This document shows positions 17,036-25,856 of a DNA stretch of 64,000 nt, in pieces (position 1 is the first letter of the stretch; each line of letters starts with the position of its first letter). Position numbers and translations under genes: made by a program. Below the pieces are notes generated by a model, which saw nothing but the letters and a program-made list of their open reading frames with translations, did no database searches and was not told the origin of the DNA. This DNA is from Sphingobium sufflavum. GTDB taxonomy: Bacteria; Pseudomonadota; Alphaproteobacteria; Sphingomonadales; Sphingomonadaceae. The DNA is taken from positions 186,001-250,000 of the forward strand of contig NZ_JAJSSH010000005.1 of NCBI RefSeq assembly GCF_021403115.1. Reading direction: 5' to 3'.

Positions 17036-18706
17036 TCACTCCATCGCCATGTGCGGCGCATCGGGCGCATCGCCCAGTCGGGGCGGGCGCTTGGCGATCA
17101 GCGGCAACGGCGCGAGCGCGAGGAGCAACCAGAACATCAGGGTGAAATTGTCGAGATAAGCGATCATCATCGCCTGCCGGTTCACCAGCCCGTCGACCAT
17201 GCCCAGGATCGCGCCGCCGGTCGTGCCCAGCCGCTCCGCCATCGCGCTGATGTCCACGCCGGGCAGGCTGAACGGGGTGATGCCCCCGACCAGATCGGCA
17301 TGGCTGACCTGGATGTTGCGCGCCAGCATGGTGACGATGACGGAAATGCCGAAGGACGCGCCCAGATTGCGGGCCAGCGCCATGATCGCCGATCCCTCCA
17401 TGCGGTTCTCCACCGACAGGCGCGAAAAGCCAATCATGTTCATCGGCACGAACACAAAGCCCAGCCCCAGCCCCTGAATGAAGCCGGACACGATAATCTC
17501 CCGCGAGGACTGGTCCAGCGACCATCGGGTCATCGTCCACATGGAGAAGGCGGTGACGCAAAAGCCGAACACGGCGATATAGCGATAGTCCAGCCGCTTC
17601 ATCAGATGGTTGGTCAGGATCATGGTGACGACCACGCCGACCCCGCGCGGCGCCATCAACATGCCGGTGTCCATCACGCCATAGCCATAAACCGTCTGGT
17701 ACATGGTCGGCAGCATGGCGGAGAGGCCGACGTTGGACAGGCCCAGCGCCGCCATCAGCACCAGCGAGGCGATGAAATTGCTGTCGTGGAACAGCGATCC
17801 CTTGAACAAAGGCTTGGCCGTCTGGCGGCTGTGGATCAGGAATATCCAGAAGCAGGAGATGGCGACGCACATCTCCACCATGATCTCCCGGCTCTCCAGC
17901 CAATCCCGCCCATGACCCCGGTCGAGCAGCAGTTGCAGCGCGCCCAGCGCCACCGCCAGCATACCGAACCCGAACAGGTCCAGCCGCCGCCGCTCTATGG
18001 GGCGGGACGGCAGCAGCCACCAGATCAGGGCCAGCGCGGGGATGCCGATCGGCAGGTTGACGAAGAACACCCAGCGCCAGTTGAGCTGGTCGGTCAGCAG
18101 CCCGCCCAGGAACGGCCCGCTGATCGGCGCGATCATCACCACCACGCCCCAGATGGCGACCGCGCGTGGCTGTCGGCTCGGCCGGTTGATGTCATACATG
18201 ATCGTCTGCGACATCGGGCCCATGAAGGCCGCGCAAACCCCCTGAAAGATGCGGAACACCACCATCGCGGGCAGGCTGGTCGCCAGACCGCACAGGCCGG
18301 ACGTCAGCAGGAAACCGCCGCACGACAGCAGGAACAGGATGCGCGACCCGATCCGGTCGGACAGCCAGCCGGTGATCGGCGTCGCGATGGCGCTGGCGAT
18401 GATGAAGCTGGTCAGCACCCAGCTGACATTCTCGATCGAGGCGTCGAGGCTGGTCTGCATATGCGGCAGGGCGACATTCGCGATGGTCGCGTCGATGAAC
18501 TGGCAGATGGAAATCGCCATCACCGCCCATGTCAGCAATTCGGGGTGGCGCGACGGCAGGACGGCACGGTCGCCCGCCTCGCTGCCCATCGCCGGCGTCA
18601 GGCTGTCGGACGCATCCCGCCCACCGCCCGCACCCCCGCTGCGGGATTCGCCGTCGCCCCGCCCGGCGCGGGCGGCGGCGCTATCGGCTGGTGTCGATGC
18701 GGACAT
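17036..18706 (-). CDS. emrB: DHA2 family (14-TMS) multidrug efflux MFS transporter, EmrB-like
   Basis: 556 residues. A charged Ser/Gly-rich cytoplasmic tail of about 55 residues is followed by 14 predicted membrane helices. Motif A (GWLSDRIGSRILFLLS) lies after TM2 and motif C (MIAPISGPFLGGLL) in TM5; the TIANVALPHMQ segment is typical of DHA2 transporters. It is a drug/proton antiporter that works with the periplasmic adaptor encoded just upstream; the frames overlap by 26 bp. It would be repressed by the MarR protein at the head of the operon. Confidence 0.93.
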   Translation of the reverse strand: MSASTPADSAAARAGRGDGESRSGGAGGGRDASDSLTPAMGSEAGDRAVLPSRHPELLTWAVMAISICQFIDATIANVALPHMQTSLDASIENVSWVLTSFIIASAIATPITGWLSDRIGSRILFLLSCGGFLLTSGLCGLATSLPAMVVFRIFQGVCAAFMGPMSQTIMYDINRPSRQPRAVAIWGVVVMIAPISGPFLGGLLTDQLNWRWVFFVNLPIGIPALALIWWLLPSRPIERRRLDLFGFGMLAVALGALQLLLDRGHGRDWLESREIMVEMCVAISCFWIFLIHSRQTAKPLFKGSLFHDSNFIASLVLMAALGLSNVGLSAMLPTMYQTVYGYGVMDTGMLMAPRGVGVVVTMILTNHLMKRLDYRYIAVFGFCVTAFSMWTMTRWSLDQSSREIIVSGFIQGLGLGFVFVPMNMIGFSRLSVENRMEGSAIMALARNLGASFGISVIVTMLARNIQVSHADLVGGITPFSLPGVDISAMAERLGTTGGAILGMVDGLVNRQAMMIAYLDNFTLMFWLLLALAPLPLIAKRPPRLGDAPDAPHMAME

Positions 18707-19739
18707 GGGTGGACAGGCCCGCGATAAGGGAGCGGTCGGGCCGCCCGTCGATGGCGATGCGCACCGGCACGCGCTGCGTCACCTTGACCCAGTTGCCGTT
18801 GGCGTTCTGCGCGGGCAGCACCGCAAATTCCGATCCGGTCCCTGCCCCGATGCTGGCGACATGACCGGTCAGAGGCATACCGGGATAGGCATCCACCTTG
18901 ATCTCCACCGGCTGGCCGACATGCATCGCCTTCAGGTCGGTTTCCTTGAAATTCGCCTCGATCCAGCTTCGGCCATCCATCACGATGCTCAGCGCGGGCA
19001 GGCTCTGCGGCAGCATCTGGCCGATCTGGAGCCGGTCCGCCTGGCTGACGATGCCGCCAACCGGCGCGCGCACCTCCGTCCGGCGTAGGTTCAGCAGGGC
19101 CTGATGCCGCTGCGCCTCGCCCGCCAGCACGGCGGGGTTGACGCCCGGCGCGGCGGCTCCGGTGGCGAGGTCGGCGCGCCGCTTCGCCTGCGTCGCCAGC
19201 CCGTCCGCCAACCGCCCGCGCGCCTGCGCCAGGTCATTCTGCGCCTTCTCCAGCGCCGCGCGGGTGGTAAAGCCCGTCGCCATCAGGTCCGACTGGCGAC
19301 GACTAGCCAGCTCGTAAAAACGCACCGCATCGCGCGCCGCGTCGATCTCCGCCTGCGCGCCATTCAGATCGGCCTGCATCGCACCCACCTCCACCTGTGC
19401 GGCGGCGATGGCGGCGGTCGCCTGCTCCTCGGCGATGCGGAACGGTTCCGGGTCGATGCGGAACAGCAGGTCTCCCGCCTTCACAGGCTGGTTCTCGCGC
19501 GCCCGCACCTCGACGATGCGCCCGCCCACCTCCGCACTGACCGACACCTTGTCCTGATGGACATAGGCGTTGTCGGTGGAGACATAATGATCGTTGGCGA
19601 CATACCAATAGGCCGCACCGCCGATGACCAGCACCGGCACCGACAGCATCAGCGCCAGTCCCCGCGCCCGGCTCTTGCGGGGCGCCGGGTCGGCGGCCAT
19701 CAGGCTTTCGGCCGACAGATGCGGATCGCTCTCAGCCAT
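18681..19739 (-). CDS. emrA: HlyD/EmrA-type membrane fusion protein
   Basis: 352 residues. One N-terminal membrane anchor (LALMLSVPVLVIGGAAYWYV, about 32-51) is followed by the biotinyl-lipoyl half (YVSTDNAYVHQDKVSVSAEVGGRIVEVRARENQPVKAGDLLFRID), a long coiled-coil hairpin (about 105-215), the second lipoyl half and a beta-barrel (DLKAMHVGQPVEIKVDAYPG). It links the EmrB pump to an outer-membrane channel, which is not encoded here. The ATG at 19739 overlaps the MarR stop by 8 bp (ATGGCTGA), which implies translational coupling; the longer frame to 19799 would overlap MarR extensively. Confidence 0.92.
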   Translation of the reverse strand: MAESDPHLSAESLMAADPAPRKSRARGLALMLSVPVLVIGGAAYWYVANDHYVSTDNAYVHQDKVSVSAEVGGRIVEVRARENQPVKAGDLLFRIDPEPFRIAEEQATAAIAAAQVEVGAMQADLNGAQAEIDAARDAVRFYELASRRQSDLMATGFTTRAALEKAQNDLAQARGRLADGLATQAKRRADLATGAAAPGVNPAVLAGEAQRHQALLNLRRTEVRAPVGGIVSQADRLQIGQMLPQSLPALSIVMDGRSWIEANFKETDLKAMHVGQPVEIKVDAYPGMPLTGHVASIGAGTGSEFAVLPAQNANGNWVKVTQRVPVRIAIDGRPDRSLIAGLSTHVRIDTSR

Positions 19740-20181
19740 GGGAGGCCACCGCGGGCGCTTCCCACGCCAGGATATTGCTGCGAATCCGGTGCAGCGCATT
19801 GTCCAGCGCCGCCCGCTCCTCGTCCGTCACGCCGTCCATCGCCATGGCCAACAGTTCCTCCGACAGGGGCCGCAGATCCTCCAGACGGTCGCGCCCCTTG
19901 TCCGACAGATACAGGTTCCACGCCCGCCGGTCAGCTGGGTCGCGCCGCCGTTCGATCAGCTCCGCATCCTGCAACCGGTCGACCATGCGGCACAGGGTGA
20001 TCGGCTCGACCTCCAGCAGGTCCGCCAGTCCGCCCTGATTGATTCCTTCGTTCAGGCTCAGGATCGACAACACGCCCCATTGCGGCCGCGTGACGCCGAT
20101 GCTCCGCGCCCGCGCGTCGAACGACCGCCGCATCAGCCGCGCCACGTCCGCGACCATCATCCCGATATTACGCCTGTCCAT
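19732..20181 (-). CDS. MarR family transcriptional repressor
   Basis: 149 residues. The winged helix-turn-helix (GVTRPQWGVLSILSLNEGINQGGLADLLEVEPITLCRMVDRLQDAELIERRRDPADRRAWNLYLSDKG, about 29-95) shows the conserved D-x-R-D-R-R-A wing. MarR proteins release DNA on binding small phenolic or lipophilic compounds. It is the first gene of the marR-emrA-emrB operon. A perfect 10 bp inverted repeat flanks the promoter just upstream, between this gene and the divergent cupin gene, so both directions are probably repressed. Confidence 0.92.
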   Translation of the reverse strand: MDRRNIGMMVADVARLMRRSFDARARSIGVTRPQWGVLSILSLNEGINQGGLADLLEVEPITLCRMVDRLQDAELIERRRDPADRRAWNLYLSDKGRDRLEDLRPLSEELLAMAMDGVTDEERAALDNALHRIRSNILAWEAPAVASHG

Positions 20182-20184
20182 GGC

Positions 20185-20229
20185 GCAATAATTGCTGACC
20201 TAGCTTATTATCGTCAAGTCAATTATTGC
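20185..20229. promoter_or_regulatory. Perfect inverted repeat operator between marR and cupin genes
   Basis: GCAATAATTG (20185-20194) and CAATTATTGC (20220-20229) are perfect inverted copies 25 bp apart, in an AT-rich island within GC-rich surroundings. On the minus strand TTGACT at 20223-20218 can act as a -35. The placement fits a MarR operator controlling both divergent genes. Confidence 0.6.
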
Positions 20230-20295
20230 TCTGGGCTGGTTTCCACCCCATATTCCGCCTGTACCACCCGGTCCGTCATCGCCAAAGGACGCCCC

Positions 20296-20823
20296 ATGCC
20301 CAAGCATCCCGCCCCCCGCTTTGCCCTCTTCCGCGCCGCCGACGCCCCCAGTCTGGAGGAAAGCGGCGTGATGGAAAGCGTGCCGCCGTCGGAGGCGGTG
20401 CTGGCGGGGATGCAGCTGATGGCGGGAACGGGCGTGGGCAACGGCCATTTCACCCGCGTCCTCTATGCACAGGGCGGCATGAGCCTGGCCTATGCCTGGT
20501 TCAAGAGCGGCTTTCCCCTCCCCCGCCACAGCCATGACAGCGACTGCCTCTATTATATCGTCGGCGGTTCGCTGCGCATCGGGACGGAGGAGTTGAAGAC
20601 CGGCGACGGCTTCTTTGTCGGAGCGGAGGTGCCCTATACCTATACGCCGGGCGAGAATGGCGTGGAGGTGCTGGAGTTCCGCACCGCCGACCAGTTCGAC
20701 ATCAAGAATCTGGCCGCCAACCCCGCCTTCTGGGCCAAGGCCGCGCAGACCGCACTGGCCAAGCAGGAAGCATGGCAGGGCGAAAGCGTGTCGCCGTCGG
20801 GACTGACGAAGACGGAGGTTTGA
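20296..20823 (+). CDS. Cupin domain protein
   Basis: 175 residues. A single cupin barrel covers about 70-140: motif 1 PLPRHSHDSDCLYYIVGGSLRIG supplies two His ligands, and motif 2 is GDGFFVGAEVPYTYTPGENGVEVLEF. Small cupins of this kind are metal-dependent dioxygenases, isomerases or non-catalytic sensors; the sequence does not decide. The ATG at 20296 has AAAGGAC upstream. Being divergent from the MarR efflux operon across a shared operator, it may modify the compound that the pump exports. Confidence 0.8.
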   Translation: MPKHPAPRFALFRAADAPSLEESGVMESVPPSEAVLAGMQLMAGTGVGNGHFTRVLYAQGGMSLAYAWFKSGFPLPRHSHDSDCLYYIVGGSLRIGTEELKTGDGFFVGAEVPYTYTPGENGVEVLEFRTADQFDIKNLAANPAFWAKAAQTALAKQEAWQGESVSPSGLTKTEV

Positions 20824-20836
20824 GATCCACCTCGTC

Positions 20837-20919
20837 CTTGCGAGCACAGCGAGCCACAGGCGGACGAAGCCCAACCCATTCCCTGCGGCGCTCATGGATG
20901 GCTTCGCTGCGCTCGTAAG
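20837..20919. repeat. Second copy of the GCGAGCGCAGCGAA palindromic repeat
   Basis: The element has arms CTTGCGAGCACAGCGA and TTCGCTGCGCTCGTAAG and the shared core CCCAACCCATTCCCTGCGG. It is a diverged copy of the element at 7275-7348, with a 10-base insertion. It follows the cupin stop and could serve as a transcript end. The remainder, up to 21110, shows no gene. Confidence 0.65.
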
Positions 20920-21110
20920 GGCGATTCAATACCACTAAGGGGCGATCTGACCCCTGCCGCGTCAATCCGTCCGTCTCCAATCCCTTGGTCTTAAACCTGT
21001 CGAAGCTTGTTCTTCCGCTCCGACCAGTACACGGGCGGCCGTTCCCCATTCGAGTGGACGAATCCCCCCGCCCTAACGGAACGAACGGGCAGGATAGTCC
21101 TTCCCACGCC

Positions 21111-21965
21111 CTAACCGGCAAACGCCAGAATCTGCGGCGCCAGCATCGGCCAGTGCCCGAACAGCGCGCCTTCGCCCTTCATGCTGCGGGTCAGTTGCGT
21201 CAGCCATTCCGTATCGCCCCATGGCGGTTCGGCCAGATGCGCGCCGGGGATCAGCCGCGCCATCGCCTCGCTGGTGGCGCGGCTATGATGGGGGTCGGAC
21301 TCGCCGCTGCGCAGGATCGCCACCGGCACCCGGATCGCCGCCAGTTGCGCCGCCGTCATGCAGGACACCGGCACGCCGGGATGCGGCATGAACGCCTCCG
21401 ACCACAGCCGCATCCGGGCGATGAAACCGTCCACGTCCATCGCCAGAAGCCGTGCGCGATTGGCGGGGTTGCGGGTCAGCGGTTCCTGCCATCCGGGCAG
21501 CGCCGCGACCGCCGCCATGCCGCCGTCGAACGCCGCCATGATCGCATCGGCGCAATAGAATATCGGCAGCGTCGCGATGCCGATGGCCCCGCCGCTGAGC
21601 CACAGCACGAACACACGCTCGACCACATCGGGATGGCGCACCGCCGTCAGCAGCATCTCGCGCCCGCCGCCCGATCCGCCGATCAGCATCGTCGGCCCGA
21701 AATCCAGCGCGCGCAGCAGGCCGCCCAGCGTATCGGCGTTCTGGAAGCTCTCACCCTCGCCGGTGAAGGCGATGTCGGACTCGCCCGTATTGGGCCGGTC
21801 CCAGATCAGCACGCGAAAACCGCCCTGCGCCACCGCCTCGGCCAGTTCGCGGATACCGCCCGCATCCTTGGAAAAACGGCCGCCCGGCGTGATCGCGGCG
21901 GTGCGCGGCCCATCCCCTATGATCTCATAGACGATGCCGATCCCGTTGACGTCGATGCGTGCCAT
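21111..21965 (-). CDS. Alpha/beta-fold hydrolase
   Basis: 284 residues. The beta-strand opening MARIDVNGIGIVYEIIGDGP leads to an oxyanion region (TPGGRFS), the nucleophile elbow GGSGGG (Ser near 106), the acid in RSGESDPHH and a C-terminal catalytic His candidate in LIPGAHLAEPP. The fold fits meta-cleavage-product hydrolases, esterases and epoxide or haloalkane hydrolases. The start at 21965 follows GGGGAGAGG; the longer frame to 22019 has no site. It lies downstream of a CoA ligase on the same strand, 149 bp away. Confidence 0.85.
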   Translation of the reverse strand: MARIDVNGIGIVYEIIGDGPRTAAITPGGRFSKDAGGIRELAEAVAQGGFRVLIWDRPNTGESDIAFTGEGESFQNADTLGGLLRALDFGPTMLIGGSGGGREMLLTAVRHPDVVERVFVLWLSGGAIGIATLPIFYCADAIMAAFDGGMAAVAALPGWQEPLTRNPANRARLLAMDVDGFIARMRLWSEAFMPHPGVPVSCMTAAQLAAIRVPVAILRSGESDPHHSRATSEAMARLIPGAHLAEPPWGDTEWLTQLTRSMKGEGALFGHWPMLAPQILAFAG

Positions 21966-22114
21966 CCATCCTCTCCCCTTGGGGCCATCTCCCGTTAGGC
22001 GGGGATGATACCAACCCACGCATCACCCGGCCGGGATGATCCCTGTCAAATCCGGCATGGCCAGGACGTCACGGCCCCGGCTCTTGCTCTGACGGTCCCC
22101 CGACGCTCCGGCCT

Positions 22115-23824
22115 TCAGGCGGTTTCCGCCTCCAGCCGCTCCGTCGCCAGCTTGCGCAGGTCCGCCGTCTTGATCTTCGCCGTGCCGGTCAGCGCCACGT
22201 CGCCCTCATTGAAGAACAGCACCCGGCGCGGCAGCTTGTAGCTGGCCAGCTTCTCCTTGGCGAAGGCGCGGATCGCCTCCTCGGTCAACGCCGCGCCCTC
22301 GTGCGGGACGATGCAGGTGACGACCAGTTCGCCCAGCAGTTCGTCGGGCACGCCGACCGTCTGGCTGACCTTCACGCCGGAACAGCCCCGGATGACCTCG
22401 TCGATCTCCAGCGGGGAGACATTCGCGCCGCCCGTCTTGATGATGTCGTTCAGACGCCCTTCCCAGAACAGCCGCCCTTCCGCATCGACATAGCCGCCGT
22501 CGTTGGTCCGCAGGAAACCCTCGTCATCCATCGACTCATCGACCGGGATGCCGACATAGCCCATCATGACCGTCGGCCCCTTGACCGCGATCTCGCCCCG
22601 CTCGCCCACCGGCACGATATGGCCGGTCAGCGGATCGACGATCTTGATGCTCGCGCCCGCCGTCGGCTCGCCATGGCTCTTGAGCGACACTTCCGGCGGC
22701 GTGCCCGACCCGAAGACGCTGATGAGCGTGAACGTCTCGGTATTGCCATAGGCCTGCGCCGGTTCGCGCCATGCGCTGGTGACGGTCGGATGCTGCGCCA
22801 GCGGCGTCAGCGCATCGACATAGATGAGGGACGACAGGTCGGTGGTCGCAAAGCTTGGCTCGGCGGTGAGCTGCGCCCACTGGTGCGGCCAGGCGATCGG
22901 CATGGTCGCCCGCTCCTTCTCCATCAGCCACAGCGCCTCCTTCGCATCGAACCAGCGTTGCAGGACCAGCGTGCCGCCGGCGGACAGGGTCGCGCCCATG
23001 GCGGACGCGAAATTGCCCGACCAGAAGAAACCATTGGCCGACCATGTGCGCGGCGGATGGGCCGGGTCGGTGTTATACCATTGCGCCCAGCGCCACATCT
23101 GGAGGCACACGCCGCGATTGGCAGACAGAATCCCCTTGGACTTGCCCGTGGAGCCGGAGGAGAAGAGCAGCACGCCCGGATCGCTGGGCGCGACGGACGC
23201 GGCGGTCGCATCGACCAGCGCGCGCGGGATGGCCGCGCCTCGCGCGCGCCATGCGCTCCATCCCTCGACCGCGCCGACCGTCTCTTCGCTGTTGATCGTC
23301 GCGACATGGCGCAGGAAGGGGAATTTGAGGGAGATGATCTCGCCCGGCTTCGCGGTCGCCACGGCAGGCTCGATCTCCGCCAGCATGACGGCAAAGTCCT
23401 TCTTGAGGACGCCGCGCTCCAGCAGGATCACGGTCGGCGCCGCCATCTTGAGCACCGTCTCCAGTTCGGTGGCGGTGTTGAAGGTGCTGATCGGGCTGGC
23501 CACGCCACCCGCAAGGCCGGTGCCGAACACGCAGGACAGAAATTCGAGGCGGTTCGTCGCGACGATGCCGACCCGCGCGCCCTTGCCGACGCCCGACGCG
23601 ATCAGCGCCTGCGCGACCTCGACCGACCGTTCGTACAGTTCGTCATAGGTCCAGCTCTCGACCGTATCGCCGATGCGGAACACCGCCGCCTGACGCGGGC
23701 CATAGCGTTCCTTGATCTCGCGGACATAGCCGCCGAGCGTCAGCGCGCCGACGCCCTGTTCATCGGCCAGCGGAATGCCCCGCACCAGCGAAAGCCCGTC
23801 CACCACCTGCACCTTGCTCGTCAT
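22115..23824 (-). CDS. AMP-dependent acyl-CoA synthetase/ligase
   Basis: A 569-residue ANL-superfamily enzyme. The ATP loop LLFSSGSTGKSKGIL (about 205-219), the YGNTETF motif (about 322), RTNDGGYVDAEGRLFWEGRLND (about 430) and the C-terminal lysine region (TGTAKIKTADL) are present. It activates a carboxylic acid as acyl-AMP and then acyl-CoA. The ATG at 23824 follows GATGAGGAAG; the 54-residue upstream extension is poor in protein-like sequence. Neighbours are an AcuI-like reductase upstream and a hydrolase downstream on the same strand. The acid substrate is not evident. Confidence 0.92.
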   Translation of the reverse strand: MTSKVQVVDGLSLVRGIPLADEQGVGALTLGGYVREIKERYGPRQAAVFRIGDTVESWTYDELYERSVEVAQALIASGVGKGARVGIVATNRLEFLSCVFGTGLAGGVASPISTFNTATELETVLKMAAPTVILLERGVLKKDFAVMLAEIEPAVATAKPGEIISLKFPFLRHVATINSEETVGAVEGWSAWRARGAAIPRALVDATAASVAPSDPGVLLFSSGSTGKSKGILSANRGVCLQMWRWAQWYNTDPAHPPRTWSANGFFWSGNFASAMGATLSAGGTLVLQRWFDAKEALWLMEKERATMPIAWPHQWAQLTAEPSFATTDLSSLIYVDALTPLAQHPTVTSAWREPAQAYGNTETFTLISVFGSGTPPEVSLKSHGEPTAGASIKIVDPLTGHIVPVGERGEIAVKGPTVMMGYVGIPVDESMDDEGFLRTNDGGYVDAEGRLFWEGRLNDIIKTGGANVSPLEIDEVIRGCSGVKVSQTVGVPDELLGELVVTCIVPHEGAALTEEAIRAFAKEKLASYKLPRRVLFFNEGDVALTGTAKIKTADLRKLATERLEAETA

Positions 23825-23927
23825 GCCGACTTCCTCATCCTGTCCGCGTCCGGCCTTTCGGCCTGTCCGAAGGCCGACGATCCTGCGTCGGCCTCCGGTC
23901 CCTGTTCTCAGATCAAGCCGATATGGC

Positions 23928-24917
23928 TCAGCGGTTGACGTCCACCACGATGCGACCGCGCACGGTGCCCGCGAGAATGTCCGCACCCGCCTGGATGGCG
24001 TCGCTCAGGCCGATTTCGGTCGCCGCGATCAGTTCCAGCGCGCTGGCGTCCAGATCCTTGGCAAGGCGATCCCATGCGGCAAGGCGCGGCGCCTTGGGCG
24101 CGTTCACGCTGTCGATGCCGAGCAGGCTGACGCCGCGCAGGATGAAGGGCATGACGGTCGCCGGGAAATCGGCGCCCTGTGCCAGACCGCAGGCCGCAAC
24201 CGCACCGCGATACTTGGTCTGCGCGACCGCGTTGGCGAGCGTGAAGCTGCCGACGCTGTCGACCACACCGGCCCAACGCTCCTTCTGGAGCGGCTTGCCC
24301 TTCTCGGACAGTTCGGCGCGGTCGATGATCGTGGTCGCGCCCAGCTTGGTCAGATACTCATGCTCCGACGCCTTGCCCGACGAAGCGGCGACGGTGAAGC
24401 CGGCCTTCTTGAGCAGCGCGATCGCCACCGAACCAACGCCGCCGGTCGCGCCGGTGACGAGGATCTCGCCCTGATCCGGCGTCACGCCGAAGTTGACCAG
24501 CGCGTCGACGCACAGCGCCGCCGTGTAACCTGCGGTGCCGATGGAGACGGCCTGCTTGGGCGAGAAAGCGGCGGGCAGCGGGATCAGCCATTCGCCCTTC
24601 AGGCGCGCGACCTGCGACAGGCCACCCCAATGGCCTTCACCGACGCCCCAGCCGTTCAGCACGACCTTGTCGCCAGCCTTATACTCGCCATTGCTGCTCT
24701 CGCGCACGGTGCCGACCAGGTCGATGCCGGGAACCATCGGGAACTTGCGCACGACGGGCGAACTGCCGGTGATGGCGAGGCCGTCCTTATAGTTCAGCGT
24801 CGAATATTCGACGTCGATGGTGACATCGCCTTCGGGAAGCTGCGCTTCATCGACCTGCTGGATAGCGACGGTCTGGCCTGCATCGCCCTTGTCGATCACG
24901 ATTGCGGAAAACGACAT
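23928..24917 (-). CDS. acuI: Acrylyl-CoA reductase AcuI/YhdH family (MDR superfamily)
   Basis: 329 residues. It starts with a GroES-like domain ([36 protein letters not shown]) and continues with a nucleotide domain bearing [29 protein letters not shown] (about 151-180). The Y-K-D segment, [14 protein letters not shown] and the C-terminal [15 protein letters not shown] are hallmarks of the AcuI/YhdH clade, NADPH-dependent reducers of acryloyl-CoA and related toxic enoyl-CoAs. Zinc ligands are absent, as expected. It lies 103 bp upstream of the CoA ligase and 161 bp downstream of a TetR gene, all on the minus strand. Confidence 0.9.
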   Translation of the reverse strand: MSFSAIVIDKGDAGQTVAIQQVDEAQLPEGDVTIDVEYSTLNYKDGLAITGSSPVVRKFPMVPGIDLVGTVRESSNGEYKAGDKVVLNGWGVGEGHWGGLSQVARLKGEWLIPLPAAFSPKQAVSIGTAGYTAALCVDALVNFGVTPDQGEILVTGATGGVGSVAIALLKKAGFTVAASSGKASEHEYLTKLGATTIIDRAELSEKGKPLQKERWAGVVDSVGSFTLANAVAQTKYRGAVAACGLAQGADFPATVMPFILRGVSLLGIDSVNAPKAPRLAAWDRLAKDLDASALELIAATEIGLSDAIQAGADILAGTVRGRIVVDVNR

Positions 24918-25078
24918 GCTGTTTGCCTCTCTTCAATGGGTTGAACGGCCGAAAGCCTATGCAGCCGAACGCGCTCCGGTCTGTGCAGAAGGACAATTTG
25001 AGGCGCAAGACAAATTCGCCCATCGGGTCGATTGACCGCGTGGGCGAAGCGCGCCGGGACGGTCGGCTGGCGGCTGGC

Positions 25079-25771
25079 TCAGCCTTCGCCGGATTCGGCG
25101 TTCAACCGGGCGATATGCACCCGCGTCCTGTCCACCCGCTCCGCCACCGCCGGAAACTTCTCCGCCCGCAACGTGCCATGCAGCGACAGGCGCAAGGTTT
25201 CGTAGGCATAGCGTTTGGCCAGCGTCTCGCGCTCGCCCTCGTCGCGTGAATGGGCGCGCGCCCAGATCGGCCACAGGAAAGCGCCGGCCAATATGGTGAC
25301 GGACAGCACTTCCGAATCGATGCCCGGCTCGGCCAGGTCGGTCTTGGTGAAGCGTTGCAGCGACCCATGATATTCGCGCCAGAACGGGTCGTTCTCCGGC
25401 TCCGGCGAGGACAGGAGCTGGAGCAGCCAGATGCGGCACAATTCCGGGTTCTGCCGTCCGAATTCCGCCATGCGGTCGGTCAGGTCGGCGTTGTCGACCT
25501 CCTCGATCCGCCGTTCCTCCAGCGTTTCCGGGTCACCGAACACCGCGCGGAACAGCTTGTCCGCGACCCAGTCCGCCGTCGCCTGGATCAGCTTCTCACG
25601 CGTTTCGAAATGCTGGTAGGCGGTGCCGCGGTTGACCCCGGCCAGATGGGCGACCTCCGACAGGCTCAGCGCCTCCGGGCCATGTTTGGCCAGCAGCGTG
25701 CGCGCCGCCTCCAATATGATCGCGCGCGTCGCTTCGGGGTCGCGCGCCCGTCTTTTCCGTGGTTCCGCCAT
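25079..25771 (-). CDS. TetR family transcriptional regulator
   Basis: 230 residues. The N-terminal helix-turn-helix is KRRARDPEATRAIILEAARTLLAKHGPEALSLSEVAHLAGVNRGTAYQHFETREKLIQATADWV (about 5-68), followed by a helical ligand domain. The likely start is the ATG of MAEPRKRR at 25771; an upstream ATG at 25792 adds MPQGWLT. It is at the head of a minus-strand series with the AcuI-like reductase, CoA ligase and hydrolase, so it probably controls them. No obvious palindromic operator was found in the 85 bp upstream. Confidence 0.88.
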   Translation of the reverse strand: MAEPRKRRARDPEATRAIILEAARTLLAKHGPEALSLSEVAHLAGVNRGTAYQHFETREKLIQATADWVADKLFRAVFGDPETLEERRIEEVDNADLTDRMAEFGRQNPELCRIWLLQLLSSPEPENDPFWREYHGSLQRFTKTDLAEPGIDSEVLSVTILAGAFLWPIWARAHSRDEGERETLAKRYAYETLRLSLHGTLRAEKFPAVAERVDRTRVHIARLNAESGEG

Positions 25772-25856
25772 TGTCAGCCACCCTTGGGGCAAAATGTCGC
25801 ACGCCGCAACGCACGAATGGTCCCGCCGAACGTCGAAACGCGCCCCCCGCCGGGGT

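Noticed and set aside
17051..18727. 558-codon plus-strand open frame
   Set aside because: Antisense to the EmrB-type transporter, with low-complexity R/H/Q composition and no motifs.
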